Assembly (NCBI GenBank): GCA_951394405.1 | Contig: OX596335.1 | Coordinates: 4,464,001 to 4,528,000 of the forward strand | Direction of reading: 5' to 3' | DNA: 64,000 nt | Origin: Coprinellus micaceus | Lineage: Eukaryota; Basidiomycota; Agaricomycetes; Agaricales; Psathyrellaceae | In this document: positions 25,572 to 36,239 of the stretch, piece by piece | Layout of the letters: every line of letters starts with the position of its first letter | How positions within the stretch are numbered: the first letter of the stretch is position 1 | The notes under the pieces: model-generated | Database searches by the model: none | The model's input: the letters and a program-made list of their open reading frames with translations, nothing else | Told to the model about the DNA's origin: nothing | Position numbers and translations under genes: made by a program

Positions 25572-28327
25572 TTAATCCCACGCAACAACCTGCTGCAAGA
25601 GCAAATAGGAAATCCCATCGCACAAACAATTCACCTTGACCTTCGTCGCCGGGAACTTCACGTTCGCCCCAAACGCCATCAGCGGGCCCCTGTGCTCCTC
25701 CAGCTTCGTCACCAACGCTTTAATCGATCTTGGGGGTCTCGCTCCCTGCTTCAAGCGAGCCGACAAATCCCCTCCCGCAACCCAAGTCCTACGCTTGTCC
25801 TCTTCAGAGTCATCGTCGTCGTCGTCGGAAGCTTCGTCGGGGGTAGTGGCATCGGTCTCGATATCTTTGTCGGATCCAGAGGAGTTCGAACCGGTGGAAT
25901 CCTCCGCCCCACTGTTGCTCTCGCTCCTCGAACCGCCTTGTTCTCCCGGCCGCGCCCTGAGCCTCCAGTGGAATGGTGTTGGGCTCCCCTCGTCCTCGTC
26001 CAGATGAAGAGCGACGATGGGCTCATCCAACACCTTCCTCAAGCCATTATCAACAAACCGCTTCAGGACTTCGACAATGAGAAGATAAACCTCGCTGTGC
26101 TTAAGCCAGTCGCCGACGTTCCTGTTCTGCAGGAATGCGTGGAACACGGACGGAAGGAGGCTGCGAGTGATGAGTGGGTGAAGCAGGTGCCTGCTCGGGT
26201 CGATCACATCGTCATCATCATCCTCGTCGTCACCATACTCCTCCCTCCTCTCCTCGAAGACCTTCAGCCAGCTCTCGATCGCATGCAAGGCGCGGATGAG
26301 GACCTCTTCGAACGCCTTGGTGTTCTTGTCGCCCCGAGAAACGACGAGCTCGATGAAGGCTTGGGCTGAGCGGACGGAAGCGGCGGGGGAAGCAAAGCCC
26401 GAGATTTGTGCGGCACGGATGCATTCGACGTCAAAGGCGTCGAGGATGTGGGAGAGGGCAACGACGGAGGCGTAGGTGCAGCACGACTTGATATCGCAGC
26501 CGCGACCTCCCCGGCAAGTTCGGGAATGGGGGTTCGATGGGGAAGGCGGAGGTTCGCAAACTTCATCTGCAGACTCGAAGCACCCACGGCAGTATGTTGC
26601 CCCGCACTGAGGGTTCGAGCAGATGACGTGGAGGTGCTTGAGGAGGTTGTACGAGAATGGCTCGGAGGGGATGAAAGGCTGTAAAGAAAAGTAGTGTTAG
26701 TCCAGAAGAGTTCCATGATTGAGAATGTGCCGAGCGAGAAGCTTACCGAACCAGTAGGGCCCTCAACCTCCTCTCCACACTTCTCGCACTCCTTCCCAAA
26801 GTTAGAAGTCAAGAACATTTTCGCCTTGGCCGCACGTTTCTCTATTTCTGTGGGCACCCTCTTTCCCCTCGTTCTCTTCGGACGGGCGACGGGAGGAGGT
26901 CGAACAGGGGGAGGTAGAATCTGAGGAGAGTATTGTGCGAACCTGCTAGCAGCAGGAGCCCGGACCTCTGGGGACCTAGAGGGAGGAGGGGGCGCCGGAA
27001 TGGAGGCGAGTATGCCCATCCTCAAATCTCGGGCAGTCATGGACGACGAAGTAGGCGTCGTGGACATGGTGCTTGCATTCGAGATCGAGGAAGCTCGAGC
27101 TCTTGCTAGAGACTCCTTGGGCATGGGGACAGGCATGGAAGGTGTCGAGAACTGAGGAGGAGGAATGGAGGAAGAAGACCCGCCCAAATTAGCGCTACGG
27201 GTAGGGTGCCAAGTCGCCTGAGGACCCGGGGCTCCGTTGTGAGCGGTGCTTGGGGGCTTAGTGGCGGCAGACGACATGGTTCTGGGCCGAGAAGCCGATG
27301 ACGAGTGAGACGAGGTAGGAGGTTGTGGGGCCGTCGATGAGGATACTGAAGCCTTCCGCGATGAAGGGGCAGTTTTCGAGAGATTAGAGTAGAACATCGC
27401 TGGGTCGATCGTTGAGGGTGGCGGTTGGGAGGTGGGAGGCGCAGCCTGTCTATAAGAAGCGGGAGGGACCACCGCCGCCGTCGTAGGAATAGCACTAGCA
27501 GACGGCCTTCGCGAGTGAGAAGGCGAGGTCATCATTGGCTTTGCTTGATGCTGGGGATTTTGGTATGTATAGTATGACTGGGACGAAGATCGCTGGCGAT
27601 CATGCATCCCCGGTCGATATGCAGTAGTATTAGGTGCTGGAGTAGCGTAAACGCGGCTCGATGGTGGAGAATTCGAAGACGATAATGATAGGGAAGAAGA
27701 AGGGTATGCTGATGTTGGTGCTGGGGTCGGGGTATAATACTGCGACCTTGACTGAGTGGCTTGTGCGAGTGGTGGGGAGTATCGCGTCGTGGGAGGGGAC
27801 GAAGACGGGGCATAGGTGGTGGGGGTCGATGTGGCGTATGCGTCCGAGGGGCGCCTCGAGTGGCCACCCGAGCGCTGGGACCCGAGCTCGCTAGGCGAAA
27901 CCAGAGCGTATGGGCTGGGAGTCGCTGGGGCAGTCTGGACAGGGGTGGATGAGCGGGCACGCGAGGCGGTTGCGGCAGAGGATGTGCCCCCGCTGCCCGC
28001 CTGCGTACGCCGTCGGCTCTCCTCGGCCGCCCTCTGCGCTGCGTAGATCTCAGACTCCTGGATCGCCCTCGCGAGCGCGGCGTCGTTGATCTCCGCAAAC
28101 GCCGCTCGTTGGGCGTTGAGGAACGTCTCCTCGTCGACGTTGTCGAAATACGCCGCCGAGTAGAACCCATCATCGGGGCTGGGTGGCTGGGCTCCACCAG
28201 CCAGGTCCTTGATCAACAGATCCTTGACCCTCATCGTCAGTCCCTCTGCGCTCCCTGGATGATTGGCGCTGGGCGTCGCGGTCGTTGTCGTCGATCGAAC
28301 CGTGGGTTCAGCAACAAGGGTCGCCAT
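25572..28327 (-). CDS. Cys-rich RING/IBR-like protein, unknown function (895 aa)
   Basis: Exons (minus strand): 28327-26747 and 26678-25572, a 68-nt intron in phase 0. The N-terminal ~130 residues are helical and charged (DEETFLNAQRAAFAEINDAA). Residues ~130-490 are Ser/Pro/Tyr/Thr-rich and probably disordered. Then comes a basic stretch (RPKRTRGKRVPTEIEKRA) and a Cys cluster that spans the intron: ECEKCGEE, then CSNPQCGATYCRGC, then TCRGGRGCDIKSCC. The spacing suggests a zinc-binding module like RING or IBR, so a ubiquitin-linked role is possible but not shown. After it lie a helical region, an acidic run (YGDDEDDDDDV) and a Ser/Asp-rich stretch. I do not recognise the family. Part of exon 1 (27533-27753) has a broken copy at 29366-29587. 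Confidence 0.8.
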
Positions 28328-29114
28328 CGTGCTCGGTTCAGGGTTTAGGCGTTTCGTAGTCTGTTCTGGGGTGGCTTTTGGCGTCGGCGTTGCCTAGATT
28401 CGGGTGGCTTCTCTATCGACCTCGAGAGGCGATGGCGGTGGACGAAAAGATGGATTGGTAGAGGTTGTAGCGTAGTATTTATCGCTGGAGGTTCACGGAG
28501 GGTTTTCGGAGACGGAAGAAGCTACCCATGGGAGACCTGGTGAAGAAATTGAGAACCTGGACAACGGTAATGGGGTTGTATGAAGAAGTACCGAGATGAA
28601 TACGAAATCGATGAGGGTGTAGTCGCGATTTGGTAGGGCAGAGAAGCTAATTCAGAGACGGACCATCGCTGGGTAGTGTGTGGTGTGTGATATGGGGGGA
28701 GGCAACCTCAGAAAATCTGGACTCCCTATATTTAAATGATTCCGTCCGCACGTGTCTGCCTCGAGGCTTGACGTCGTCTCCACCTCATCACCGATTTTTT
28801 CACAGTATGTTTCCATTGGGTGTTGTAGTCAACATTCATGGAAGGTCCGTATTTCTTCTGTTAAATAGCCTTTGGTCTTCTGGAACGCAAGGAAGAGAAG
28901 AATCCGAATCTGACGCGCACCCCCAAAGCCCCTATCAATATTGTGATTAGCGCGTATGGACGCGTCCCCCTATGGCTACACGGTCGCGTTCTCATGGAGT
29001 GGCAAAGCGTAAATTTCAGGGTGGAGCCAAGGCCAACCGCATAAGTCAAAAGGGTCGGATCCAACGTTTTGCGGCTAGCGCCCGTCGTCACATCGAGCAG
29101 AATTGCTGTTTCAA

Positions 29115-29185
29115 GTTATGATCGTGCGCCTAGCATCGTGTTCCCGACGTCATTATAAATGTACTGACTTTGGGGTATCACACCG
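29115..29185. repeat. TATA-containing direct repeat, copy 1
   Basis: Contains ATGATCGTGCG, then ATTATAAATGTA, then GACTTTGGGGTATCAC. The same ordered words occur at 31135-31215, about 2.0 kb away in the same orientation, with diverged sequence between them. Confidence 0.45.
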
Positions 29186-29365
29186 TCTGGGCTCTGTGGG
29201 ATACTGCTATCGAGCCGCACCCAGCATGCAATGATTTGGACATGCGTTCGATCACAGCCCGTCGAGCGCACCTTCGAATTTAGAGGTCCGCTCGGGACGG
29301 GCGCTAACTTCCACTTCCTACGCCCCACGCCCCGTCTGAAGTCGGCATCACTGGAAAACCGGGGG

Positions 29366-29587
29366 TCAGTCAAGGTCGCAGTATTATATCCCGAGCCCAG
29401 CACCAACATCAGCATACCCATTTTCATCCCTATCATTATCGTCTTCGAATTCTCCCCCATCGAGCCGCGTTTGCGCTATGTACACCAGCACCTACTACTA
29501 CTGCACATCGACCAGGGATGTCGATGCATGATCGCCAGCGATATTCGTCCCAGTCATACTATCATCACCAAAATCCCCGGCATCATA
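29366..29587 (+). pseudogene. Broken duplicate of an exon fragment of the Cys-rich gene
   Basis: This ~220-bp stretch on the plus strand matches the coding strand of 27533-27753, inside exon 1 of the Cys-rich gene, in inverted orientation to the parent. By eye most bases agree, for example CAGCACCAACATCAGCATAC, CCCTATCATTATCGTCTTCG, CATGATCGCCAGCGAT. Small indels (for example near 29496 and 29520) shift the frame, so it cannot encode the same peptide throughout. It has no start, no splice sites and no continuation of the parent gene on either side. It is best read as a captured or translocated gene fragment. Confidence 0.85.
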
Positions 29588-30430
29588 TTTAATTATTGCC
29601 AATTGGAAGGAAGGGAGAAAAAATGTTGATGTCCCCGGCGCCGTGATCGGAGAGGGAGTGCCCCCCGTCCACGGGGACGCCGATTTGTGAGCCCCAGATT
29701 TAGGAAAATGTCCAGGAAAGTTGAGGAAGGCCCAGGTTATCAGGCTGAGCAAAGCAAGGAATAGATGTATTCGATTGAGAAGTGGCGACTAAGGACGAGG
29801 GGAAGCTGTCATCACGCGCGCCCCCTCTGGCTTGGAGATGTCTTCATAAGGTCAATAACCGACTCGAGTTGTATAAACACAGGGCCAGAATTCAACAAAT
29901 GTCTACACGACATTTATTACCCATTATACGCACCATATAAGTTTGACAAGTGTTTGGCATTGGGAAACGCAAATAACTTAATGCCCACCACCCTTGACTG
30001 GGACTAGGACAAGGTGGAAGTCACTTCATTGATAATTTAGCAGAGAATTGGGAGTAGTGCACCGTCTGTTTCTTTATCGCACCGTCGTCCCCGCCGTGCT
30101 GGGTGACTAGCCGGCTCGGGCGCCTATTTCTGGGAACCAGGTCACTGCATCGCCTCCCAGCGGTTGCCTGCACTGCGTCTCCCGTTGCACCATCGTCCTT
30201 CCTGATACCCTCGGGACCGATCTGAGCATCCAAATTCCCCACGGAAATTCACTTTCAAGTGCTTCTCTCCTCTCTCACCCCCGCTCGGCGCTTTCCCCCT
30301 TTCGTCCCCATTACCCACCTTCGCTCCAGTCACTCTTCCCTCTTCGCCACTCCAAGAGTGAAGGTGATTGAGGATTGATGTCAAAAATGATCCTGGCTAG
30401 AGATTGACCTAGGCATACACCAGAGGTAGA

Positions 30431-30766
30431 GTGGCCACCCCGAGGAGGACCCCCGAATATCCCCCCAACGGTCAGATCCCAATCCGGGCAAAACCTGGGC
30501 GATTTTTGCAAAATGTCACCTCAAATCCGGGCCAAAATTGGGGGTTTGGAGGAGGATCTTGGGCGCGAATCCGGGCATTTTCCGCCCCAGGCTGGCGCCT
30601 GAGGCGGAAAATAGGCGAAAATGGGCGAAAAATCGAATATTTTGGCTCGAAGCCTACCTCTCCAGGGGTTTTGGGCGAAAAATGTTGCCTCAAATCCGGG
30701 CCAAACTGGTACCCCCGAGAGGAAACCTTTGGCGGGATATTCGGGGGTCCTCCCCGAGGTGGGTCA
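30431..30766. mobile_element. MITE-like element with terminal inverted repeats
   Basis: Terminal inverted repeats at 30437-30463 and 30734-30760 match at 25 of 27 positions (core GAGGACCCCCGAATATCCC) and may extend outward to GTG..CC on both sides. The ~325-bp interior has no coding capacity. It holds a 16-bp hairpin with one mismatch and a 4-nt loop (30577-30612, arms ATTTTCCGCC..) and an exact 18-bp direct repeat, CCTCAAATCCGGGCCAAA, at 30519 and 30688. I see no clear target-site duplication, so the exact ends are uncertain. Size and structure fit a miniature inverted-repeat transposable element. Confidence 0.75.
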
Positions 30767-31134
30767 CCGTCCCGTAACTGGTAAGTCTAGCTCCCGGTGC
30801 TAGACCTTGAATTGCCTATGATTATAACATTAGTGGGATGGGCCACGACGTGATCTCTCATAAGTGCCCTTCATTAAGACAGTCGCACCACTTGTGCATA
30901 CTGGAAAGGCAATAATTCGCCGCACGATGGCCTCGAGTGTACCCAGTGGGAGTTGTCCGTATGTCGAATGCAGGAAGACGGCAAAATTCACAGCGCAGTC
31001 GGTCAAGGCCAAAGGGTTGTTCTCAAACAGACCCCAGATATTCCTGCAGCGCAACTCTGGTTGCCCAATAACGTTATCCCTTGTTCCCGTGTGCGCCACC
31101 GTGTGTTGACATAGCACATAAATTACCAGTTCGA

Positions 31135-31215
31135 GCCATGATCGAGCGCGAAGTCTCGCGTTATCGTTGCGCCGCCACTATAAATACAAGGACTTTAGGG
31201 TATCACTATCAGCAC
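31135..31215. repeat. TATA-containing direct repeat, copy 2
   Basis: Contains ATGATCGAGCG, then CTATAAATACAA, then GACTTTAGGGTATCAC, matching the ordered words of 29115-29185. Whether it drives any transcript is unknown. Confidence 0.45.
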
Positions 31216-31415
31216 CATAAGCAGAAGAGTTCAAAAAAGCTAAAACGAAATCCTAGTACACTTCCTTCCTTTTCTTCTTCCCATGATCGCGACGAGGACG
31301 GGCACTAGGCCACAGTCGAGCAGGCAACGGGAAGGGACATCGAGCTGGGACCTCAGCCCAAGTACCACCCTTTCGGCCGTCACCAAGCCACCTGCGTCCA
31401 AGCAACGTCGACCCC

Positions 31416-33348
31416 TCACTTGGCTTCGCTCTGCTTCACAATCATAATCATGACTTCCTTGTATCCTCCGCTGGTCTCTCCCTTGATACGATGCTCCAAG
31501 GTCTTGCCGAAGCGATTCTTGTACGCGGTCTTGATAGCCTCGAATCTCTGGGGGTTCCAAGAGGCACGGAGGGTCCTGTAGATGAGGGCGGCGTCCCTGG
31601 TACCGAGACCGGCCATGGTCTTCTCGAGGAGCTTGGCGTCGCGCCAGATGCCCTGACCGTCGCGTTTAGGCTTTACACCGTGGAGGATGTATAGGAGTGA
31701 TTTCATGAGGTCCCCGGAGCTAAACGGGCATCAGATGACTTGGAGTGAAAGGATTGTCCGAATAAACGTACAATGTTCTCTTGATAACCTTGCTCAAGCT
31801 CTTGTTCCGCTGCCCGAAGGTGGTGATAACAGCAGCGAGGTGGGGTTGCGAGCGGTTGACGAAGATCTCGATGAAGGGCATCTCCTCCTTCTTCTTGGCG
31901 GCGACACCGAGCGCCTCGACGTCCGCATTGACCTGGTTGGGGTCGACAGGTACGCTATCTGGGGTGCGCTGTGTGTTGAGCGCCATGACGAACACTAATA
32001 CATTGTCAATCATCCTGGATAGAATGAATTTGAATGGCACTCACTCCTCTCGATCTTGCCAGACAGGTCGCTCTTCACATCATCGACCAAGTCCTTCCCC
32101 CACCTCTTCTTGTACGCAGCGATCAACAGCCTCAGCTCGTCCTGGTTTCTGTTGAGAACAAGCTCGGTCAAGAGCATCTCATCCGTCCCGATACCGCCCA
32201 AACTCCTCTTCAACAGCTCCACGTCGAAGGCCAACGGCCCTTGCGCGAGACCCTTTAAAACTGGTGCCCTAAAGTCGACCATTAATCCGAGAAACCAAGG
32301 GAAAAGGGGAGGAGGGACTTACGCCTCAGACCTCACAACCCCGTCCAACCACCCAACCAGGTCCTTCCCGCTCTTCGCCACGAAATAATCATTCAACGCA
32401 TCCCTTTCCTTAACCCCCAAATTCAGGAGCAACCTCCCAACCTTCGCCTCATCCGCCGTACCCGTCACCTGAGCCAACTTCTTCAACTGATTATAGTCCG
32501 TCTCGGGGTTATACCCAGGCACCTTCTCCGCACCGAGTGGCGCTGGCGGCGTGTGCGGATCAACGATCTGGGTGCCGAGGTACCAGACAGGGAAGCCCGA
32601 GGGCAAGGGTACGGCGCCGACGGCGGTGGGGTATGCAGGTGCACCATAGGGAGCTCCAGGTGGGGGAGCCGGGTACCCAGGGTGATAAGCGCCCGCTGGA
32701 GGAGCCCCGGGGAACGGATGTTGTCCAGGCACTGGCGAAGCAGGCGCTGCGGGTGGTTGACCTTCCTGGCCAGGCGCAGGCGGCTGAGCCGGAGCACCGA
32801 GAGGGGGAGGGTATTGTGGGTACCCAGGCGCGTATCCGTACTGAGGGAAGTAAGACGCTGGGGGCTGTCCTGGAGCGCCGGGAGGAGGAGGGTAGCCTGG
32901 ATAAGCGGGGTAACCTGCGGGAGGATATCCAGGGTACTGGGGATACCCCGCGGGTGGCGGATAGTAGCTTGGATATTGTCCTGGAGGCGGGGGTGCTCCA
33001 GCCGGAGGAGGGTACTGTCCTGGAGGAGCACCAGCAGGGGGTGGATATTGGCCTGGAGGTGCGCCGGCTGGTGGAGGATATTGGCCGGGTGCGCCAGCGG
33101 GAGGTGGGTATTGGCCTGGGGGAGGACCGGCGGGAGGGGCGTATTGCCCTGCGGGTGGAGCACCTGCTGGAGCCGGAGCTGACCCTGGACCGCGATCGCC
33201 CTGTAATTGAATAAGATCGGTGAGCATCAGTTTGGGCGCTTAATCCGGAGTAATGCACGAGGCATCATACGGTGCCGTGGTGCCAATATCTTGGGGGTTG
33301 AAACTCACCTGTGCGGGCTGAGCACCAGCTGCTGCGTTATCTGACATT
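31416..33348 (-). CDS. Annexin with Pro/Gly/Tyr-rich N-terminus (555 aa)
   Basis: Exons (minus strand): 33348-33310, 33200-32323, 32268-32045, 31994-31772, 31719-31416; phases close and the frame ends in TGA. Start is MSDNAAAGAQPAQ. Residues ~14-205 are built of GAPPGQYPPPA-type repeats, as in annexins A7/A11 and fungal ANXC-type annexins. The C-terminal ~300 residues form the four-repeat annexin core: repeat I (GTADEAKVGRLLLNLG), repeat II (GGIGTDEMLLTELVLNRN), repeat III (GVAAKKKEEMPFIEIFVNR) and repeat IV (AGLGTRDAALIYRTL). Annexins bind acidic phospholipid membranes through calcium held by the GxGT loops. Only repeats II and IV keep that loop clearly here, so calcium binding may be limited. 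The Pro/Tyr-rich tail may drive self-association. Function in this organism is inferred from family only. Confidence 0.93.
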
Positions 33349-33403
33349 GTAGGCGCGGAGGAGATGGGGAAATTAAAGGAAGCGTCGTTGTAGACCTTTT
33401 GTG

Positions 33404-33415
33404 GTCTTATAAGAC
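33404..33415 (-). promoter_or_regulatory. Palindromic TATA element upstream of annexin
   Basis: GTCTTATAAGAC is a perfect 12-bp palindrome 56 bases upstream of the annexin ATG. It contains TTATAA and is in place for a TATA box on the minus strand. Confidence 0.4.
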
Positions 33416-33678
33416 GGTCGCTTGATCGGGAGTGGCAGTGAAGGGTAATTGCGGTGCACGATCACTGCAGGGCATTTGCAAGTTGCCTAGCGCCCCTGTC
33501 CTGTGAAGTCGAAAATGCTGTGGTAAATGGCATTTGGCGTTGTTCATAATATGATAGACGCTTATCGGTGTGAGGTTCAAGATTGGATAGGGTTGGACGT
33601 AGCGACAGAAATCATTCTGAAGCCGGATTCTAACCCCGAGTGGAGCTTGTCGCAATAACCTTCTTCGAGAACATAACC

Positions 33679-34224
33679 CTAGGGGTAGTAAGGGGCTACA
33701 TAATGAGATAGTGAGTGGTTTTTGAAAGGAAATGCAGAGACACAGGAACTATCGTGGATAGCCACCCTGGCATGGACAAGCGCCCAAGCATGAACGTGGG
33801 GTGACTCGGGGCATACGTCGAGGCACTGCTCTTCCCTGCACTCCCCTCCACCGCTTGCCACCACATTCGGAATGGTGGCGGTACGAGAAGGCCAAGCCAC
33901 CGAGTAACTGATCCGCACCACCTCACTTGAGTTACCGAGCTTCAGGCTTCGCCCCATCCACGAGGCGAGGACCTCCTCGGTGAACAGCCTTGAACCCATC
34001 GGAGAAATATCGTTGGAATAGATAATCTCTTTCCATGAACGGGGAGATATGGGGTCCCGTTCAACGCTAATCGACACAGAAGAGAACGCCAGGACGCTGG
34101 CTCGATCATCGAGTTTAGAAACTGGAAAGGAGGTCGGGAAAACAGTAAGCTTCTCCCATTTCATATGTTTGAGTGTCGCGAGCAATACAGCACAAGGAAA
34201 TGGGTGCACCCGTTTTGAGGGCAT
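33679..34224 (-). CDS. Doubtful hypothetical protein (181 aa)
   Basis: An uninterrupted frame of 181 codons beginning MPSKRVHPFPCAVLLATLKH, in a region otherwise full of stops. Its composition is not extreme, and stretches such as SISVERDPISPRSWKEIIY look protein-like. The frame stays open upstream of the ATG to at least 34290, so it could be the last exon or a remnant of a longer gene. I recognise no family and see no promoter or clear upstream exon. Confidence 0.25.
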   Translation of the reverse strand: MPSKRVHPFPCAVLLATLKHMKWEKLTVFPTSFPVSKLDDRASVLAFSSVSISVERDPISPRSWKEIIYSNDISPMGSRLFTEEVLASWMGRSLKLGNSSEVVRISYSVAWPSRTATIPNVVASGGGECREEQCLDVCPESPHVHAWALVHARVAIHDSSCVSAFPFKNHSLSHYVAPYYP

Positions 34225-36127
34225 GAAGGATTCGGGGTTCCGTTGCCGTAAGCTTGGGGGAGGAGGGGCGTTTAGTGAAGGGATGACGATGAGGGGTAAA
34301 ACGAGGGGTCATATAGATTGATTAAGATGGTACATACAATCGGTTCTTGCCGAAGTCAATATCCGTGAACTCTACGCGGGCAAAATCAGTTCGTCTCGTC
34401 CAACCTTGCTCGCGCAACAAACTGCATAGTATTCCAGTGCCTTGGAATGATCCTACGACGCTGCTTGGACTGAAAGTCTTCCATGTTTACTCAAGCACTT
34501 CCGGGTCTATCCAGTGGACTGGTGAATAGAATAAGTAATCCATCTAGCAGAAGGGTAATTAGGATGGTAGCAACGAGGAACTGAAAACGCACCGGCTAAG
34601 GCTCGGCTCTCCGCATCGCCTGTTGAACGGGCATTGGTAGACATGTCCATACATTCCGCCCCGTTTCCTTCATTCAAGAGTGAAAGGGGGCTGTACGACC
34701 TCCTCGTCACGAATGGAGGACACTAAACCCGGCCCTTCCTGCAGAGCCATATTCCTGTTCGTCGCGACCATCCCGCTTCCCCTCAGGCTTGGGCCTTCAT
34801 TCCAAGAGGGCTTCAGAACTTCTGAGTACTACGTTCGAGAGACCTGTGGGAAGGTCAGTAACCCGGTTCCTGGAGGTTGTGGTTGAAGACCCGACTGGAA
34901 TCTGCAGAGGATGCAGAGCCTCTGGGGTTAAGGTTAGAGTGCGGCGCCTAAATTCGACGCGTGACCGTGTTGTTCCCGCACGGACCGCCAGAAGCCGCCA
35001 GAGCGACCAGACCAGTGCTTGCTCTCAACCTTCGTTAACGAGACAGGCCAAGTATGTGGGTCTCTCAGCGCCCGGTGGAATAGGTTCGTAACTCGATGGG
35101 ACTTCAAGGAAGCATCTTGTGTATGTTCTCCAACACACTACGGGCAAAGGGGGGAATGTGTGCCGGGCATACTCTCAGGGAATAGTAATTTATGCAAAGT
35201 GAATGCGTATCTTGTTGACCTGCACGATAAATCACTTATCCCTGTTTAAATTAGCCAATCAGAGGGCTCCTAGCTTCTGATGCCGACCGGGCATAATTGT
35301 CTTATGCACGGGTCAGGATTAAGACTGGATTATGGTTGGGATAAAAAGACCCGGTCCTCTCAGGATTAACTTGATACTCGTTGGAGATTCCTCCTCTTGC
35401 CCGTAGTGACAGTTTCTATCTATCTCAACGTAACTCAACGACTGCGATAGCTTCCAAATTTTCATTTGGGACCTGAGAAATGGCGACAAAGCCTTGGATA
35501 CCCTCCAAATTGTGTTCTTTCAGAGAGGTGTCGCCATTTGGTCCACGTCGAGAATGATCGAGGATGGGTAGTGAGCGCATCGCCTCTTCTCAGGCTACCC
35601 CCCTGACCCCCTCTGACTCTTTTCAACATTCGTAAACTACCTTCACCCCCGCCTCTCCACCAATTCTCCACAGTGGCAGGTTCGGCTATCCCTCATTCTC
35701 GAGTGTTTTGCCCCTATTTTTGCCTTGCCTTCGGGAAACGACCCGCGTGGCGCGATGTGATGTCACCGGATGATAGCCCGCTGGCTTGATCATGGTCGAG
35801 CTCGCCTCCAACCAGGCTCCGGCCCAAGGAAGAGAGCAGGTATTGTCGATTATTGTGAGCGACGTGAGCCTCGTCTCGGATTCGCCACTATCACAATGTC
35901 GGCGACGATCCATGGACACTATCCAATGCTGGTTGTCGTCGAACCCGGATCGCTGGCAACTGTCGTTGGATTCATAAGCACATCGACCACTTACGACATT
36001 TCCAAGTCGTTCTATCGCGATCTATTGAGCTGAATTTGTCTTCTGGATGGATTGGTGAGCTCTGGTGAGGACGGCGTGCGTCGACTGACGCGTCCTTTGC
36101 ATCGCTGCCGATCTTGATCGCCAGGAC

Positions 36128-36135
36128 TATATAAG
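36128..36135 (+). promoter_or_regulatory. TATA box of aldo/keto reductase gene
   Basis: TATATAAG lies about 112 bases before the ATG at 36240 and is followed by a long C-rich leader (36170-36220). Confidence 0.6.
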
Positions 36136-36239
36136 CGTCGCCGGTAACCGGCTATCTCACTGTCTCATCGCTCTCCCCCTTCCCCCCAATTCCAGCCCCC
36201 CCTTGGTCCCCTTTCACCACCTCACTTTTCGACAACAAA

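Larger units (their letters stand above)
28328..31415. other. 3.1 kb intergenic region with relics
   Basis: This region lies upstream of the Cys-rich gene and downstream of the annexin gene. It holds a duplicated gene fragment (29366-29587), a MITE-like element (30431-30766) and two similar TATA-containing blocks (29115-29185 and 31135-31215). No intact gene is seen. Confidence 0.6.
33349..36239. other. 2.9 kb intergenic region with one doubtful ORF
   Basis: This region lies between divergent genes annexin (-) and aldo/keto reductase (+). A 181-codon open frame at 33679-34224 is listed separately. The rest (34.3-36.1 kb) has only short frames without motifs. The last ~110 bases hold the reductase promoter. 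Confidence 0.5.

Noticed and set aside
25542..26369. 275-codon plus-strand frame
   Set aside because: Antisense shadow of the second exon of the Cys-rich gene, which has matching splice sites and domain order.
27106..28197. Two minus-strand Arg/Pro-rich frames of 129 and 221 codons
   Set aside because: Alternative frames of exon 1 of the Cys-rich gene.
32537..33214. Long frames on the opposite strand and in other frames over the annexin tail
   Set aside because: They are by-products of the GC-rich PPG/PGQY codon repeats; the annexin frame explains the region.
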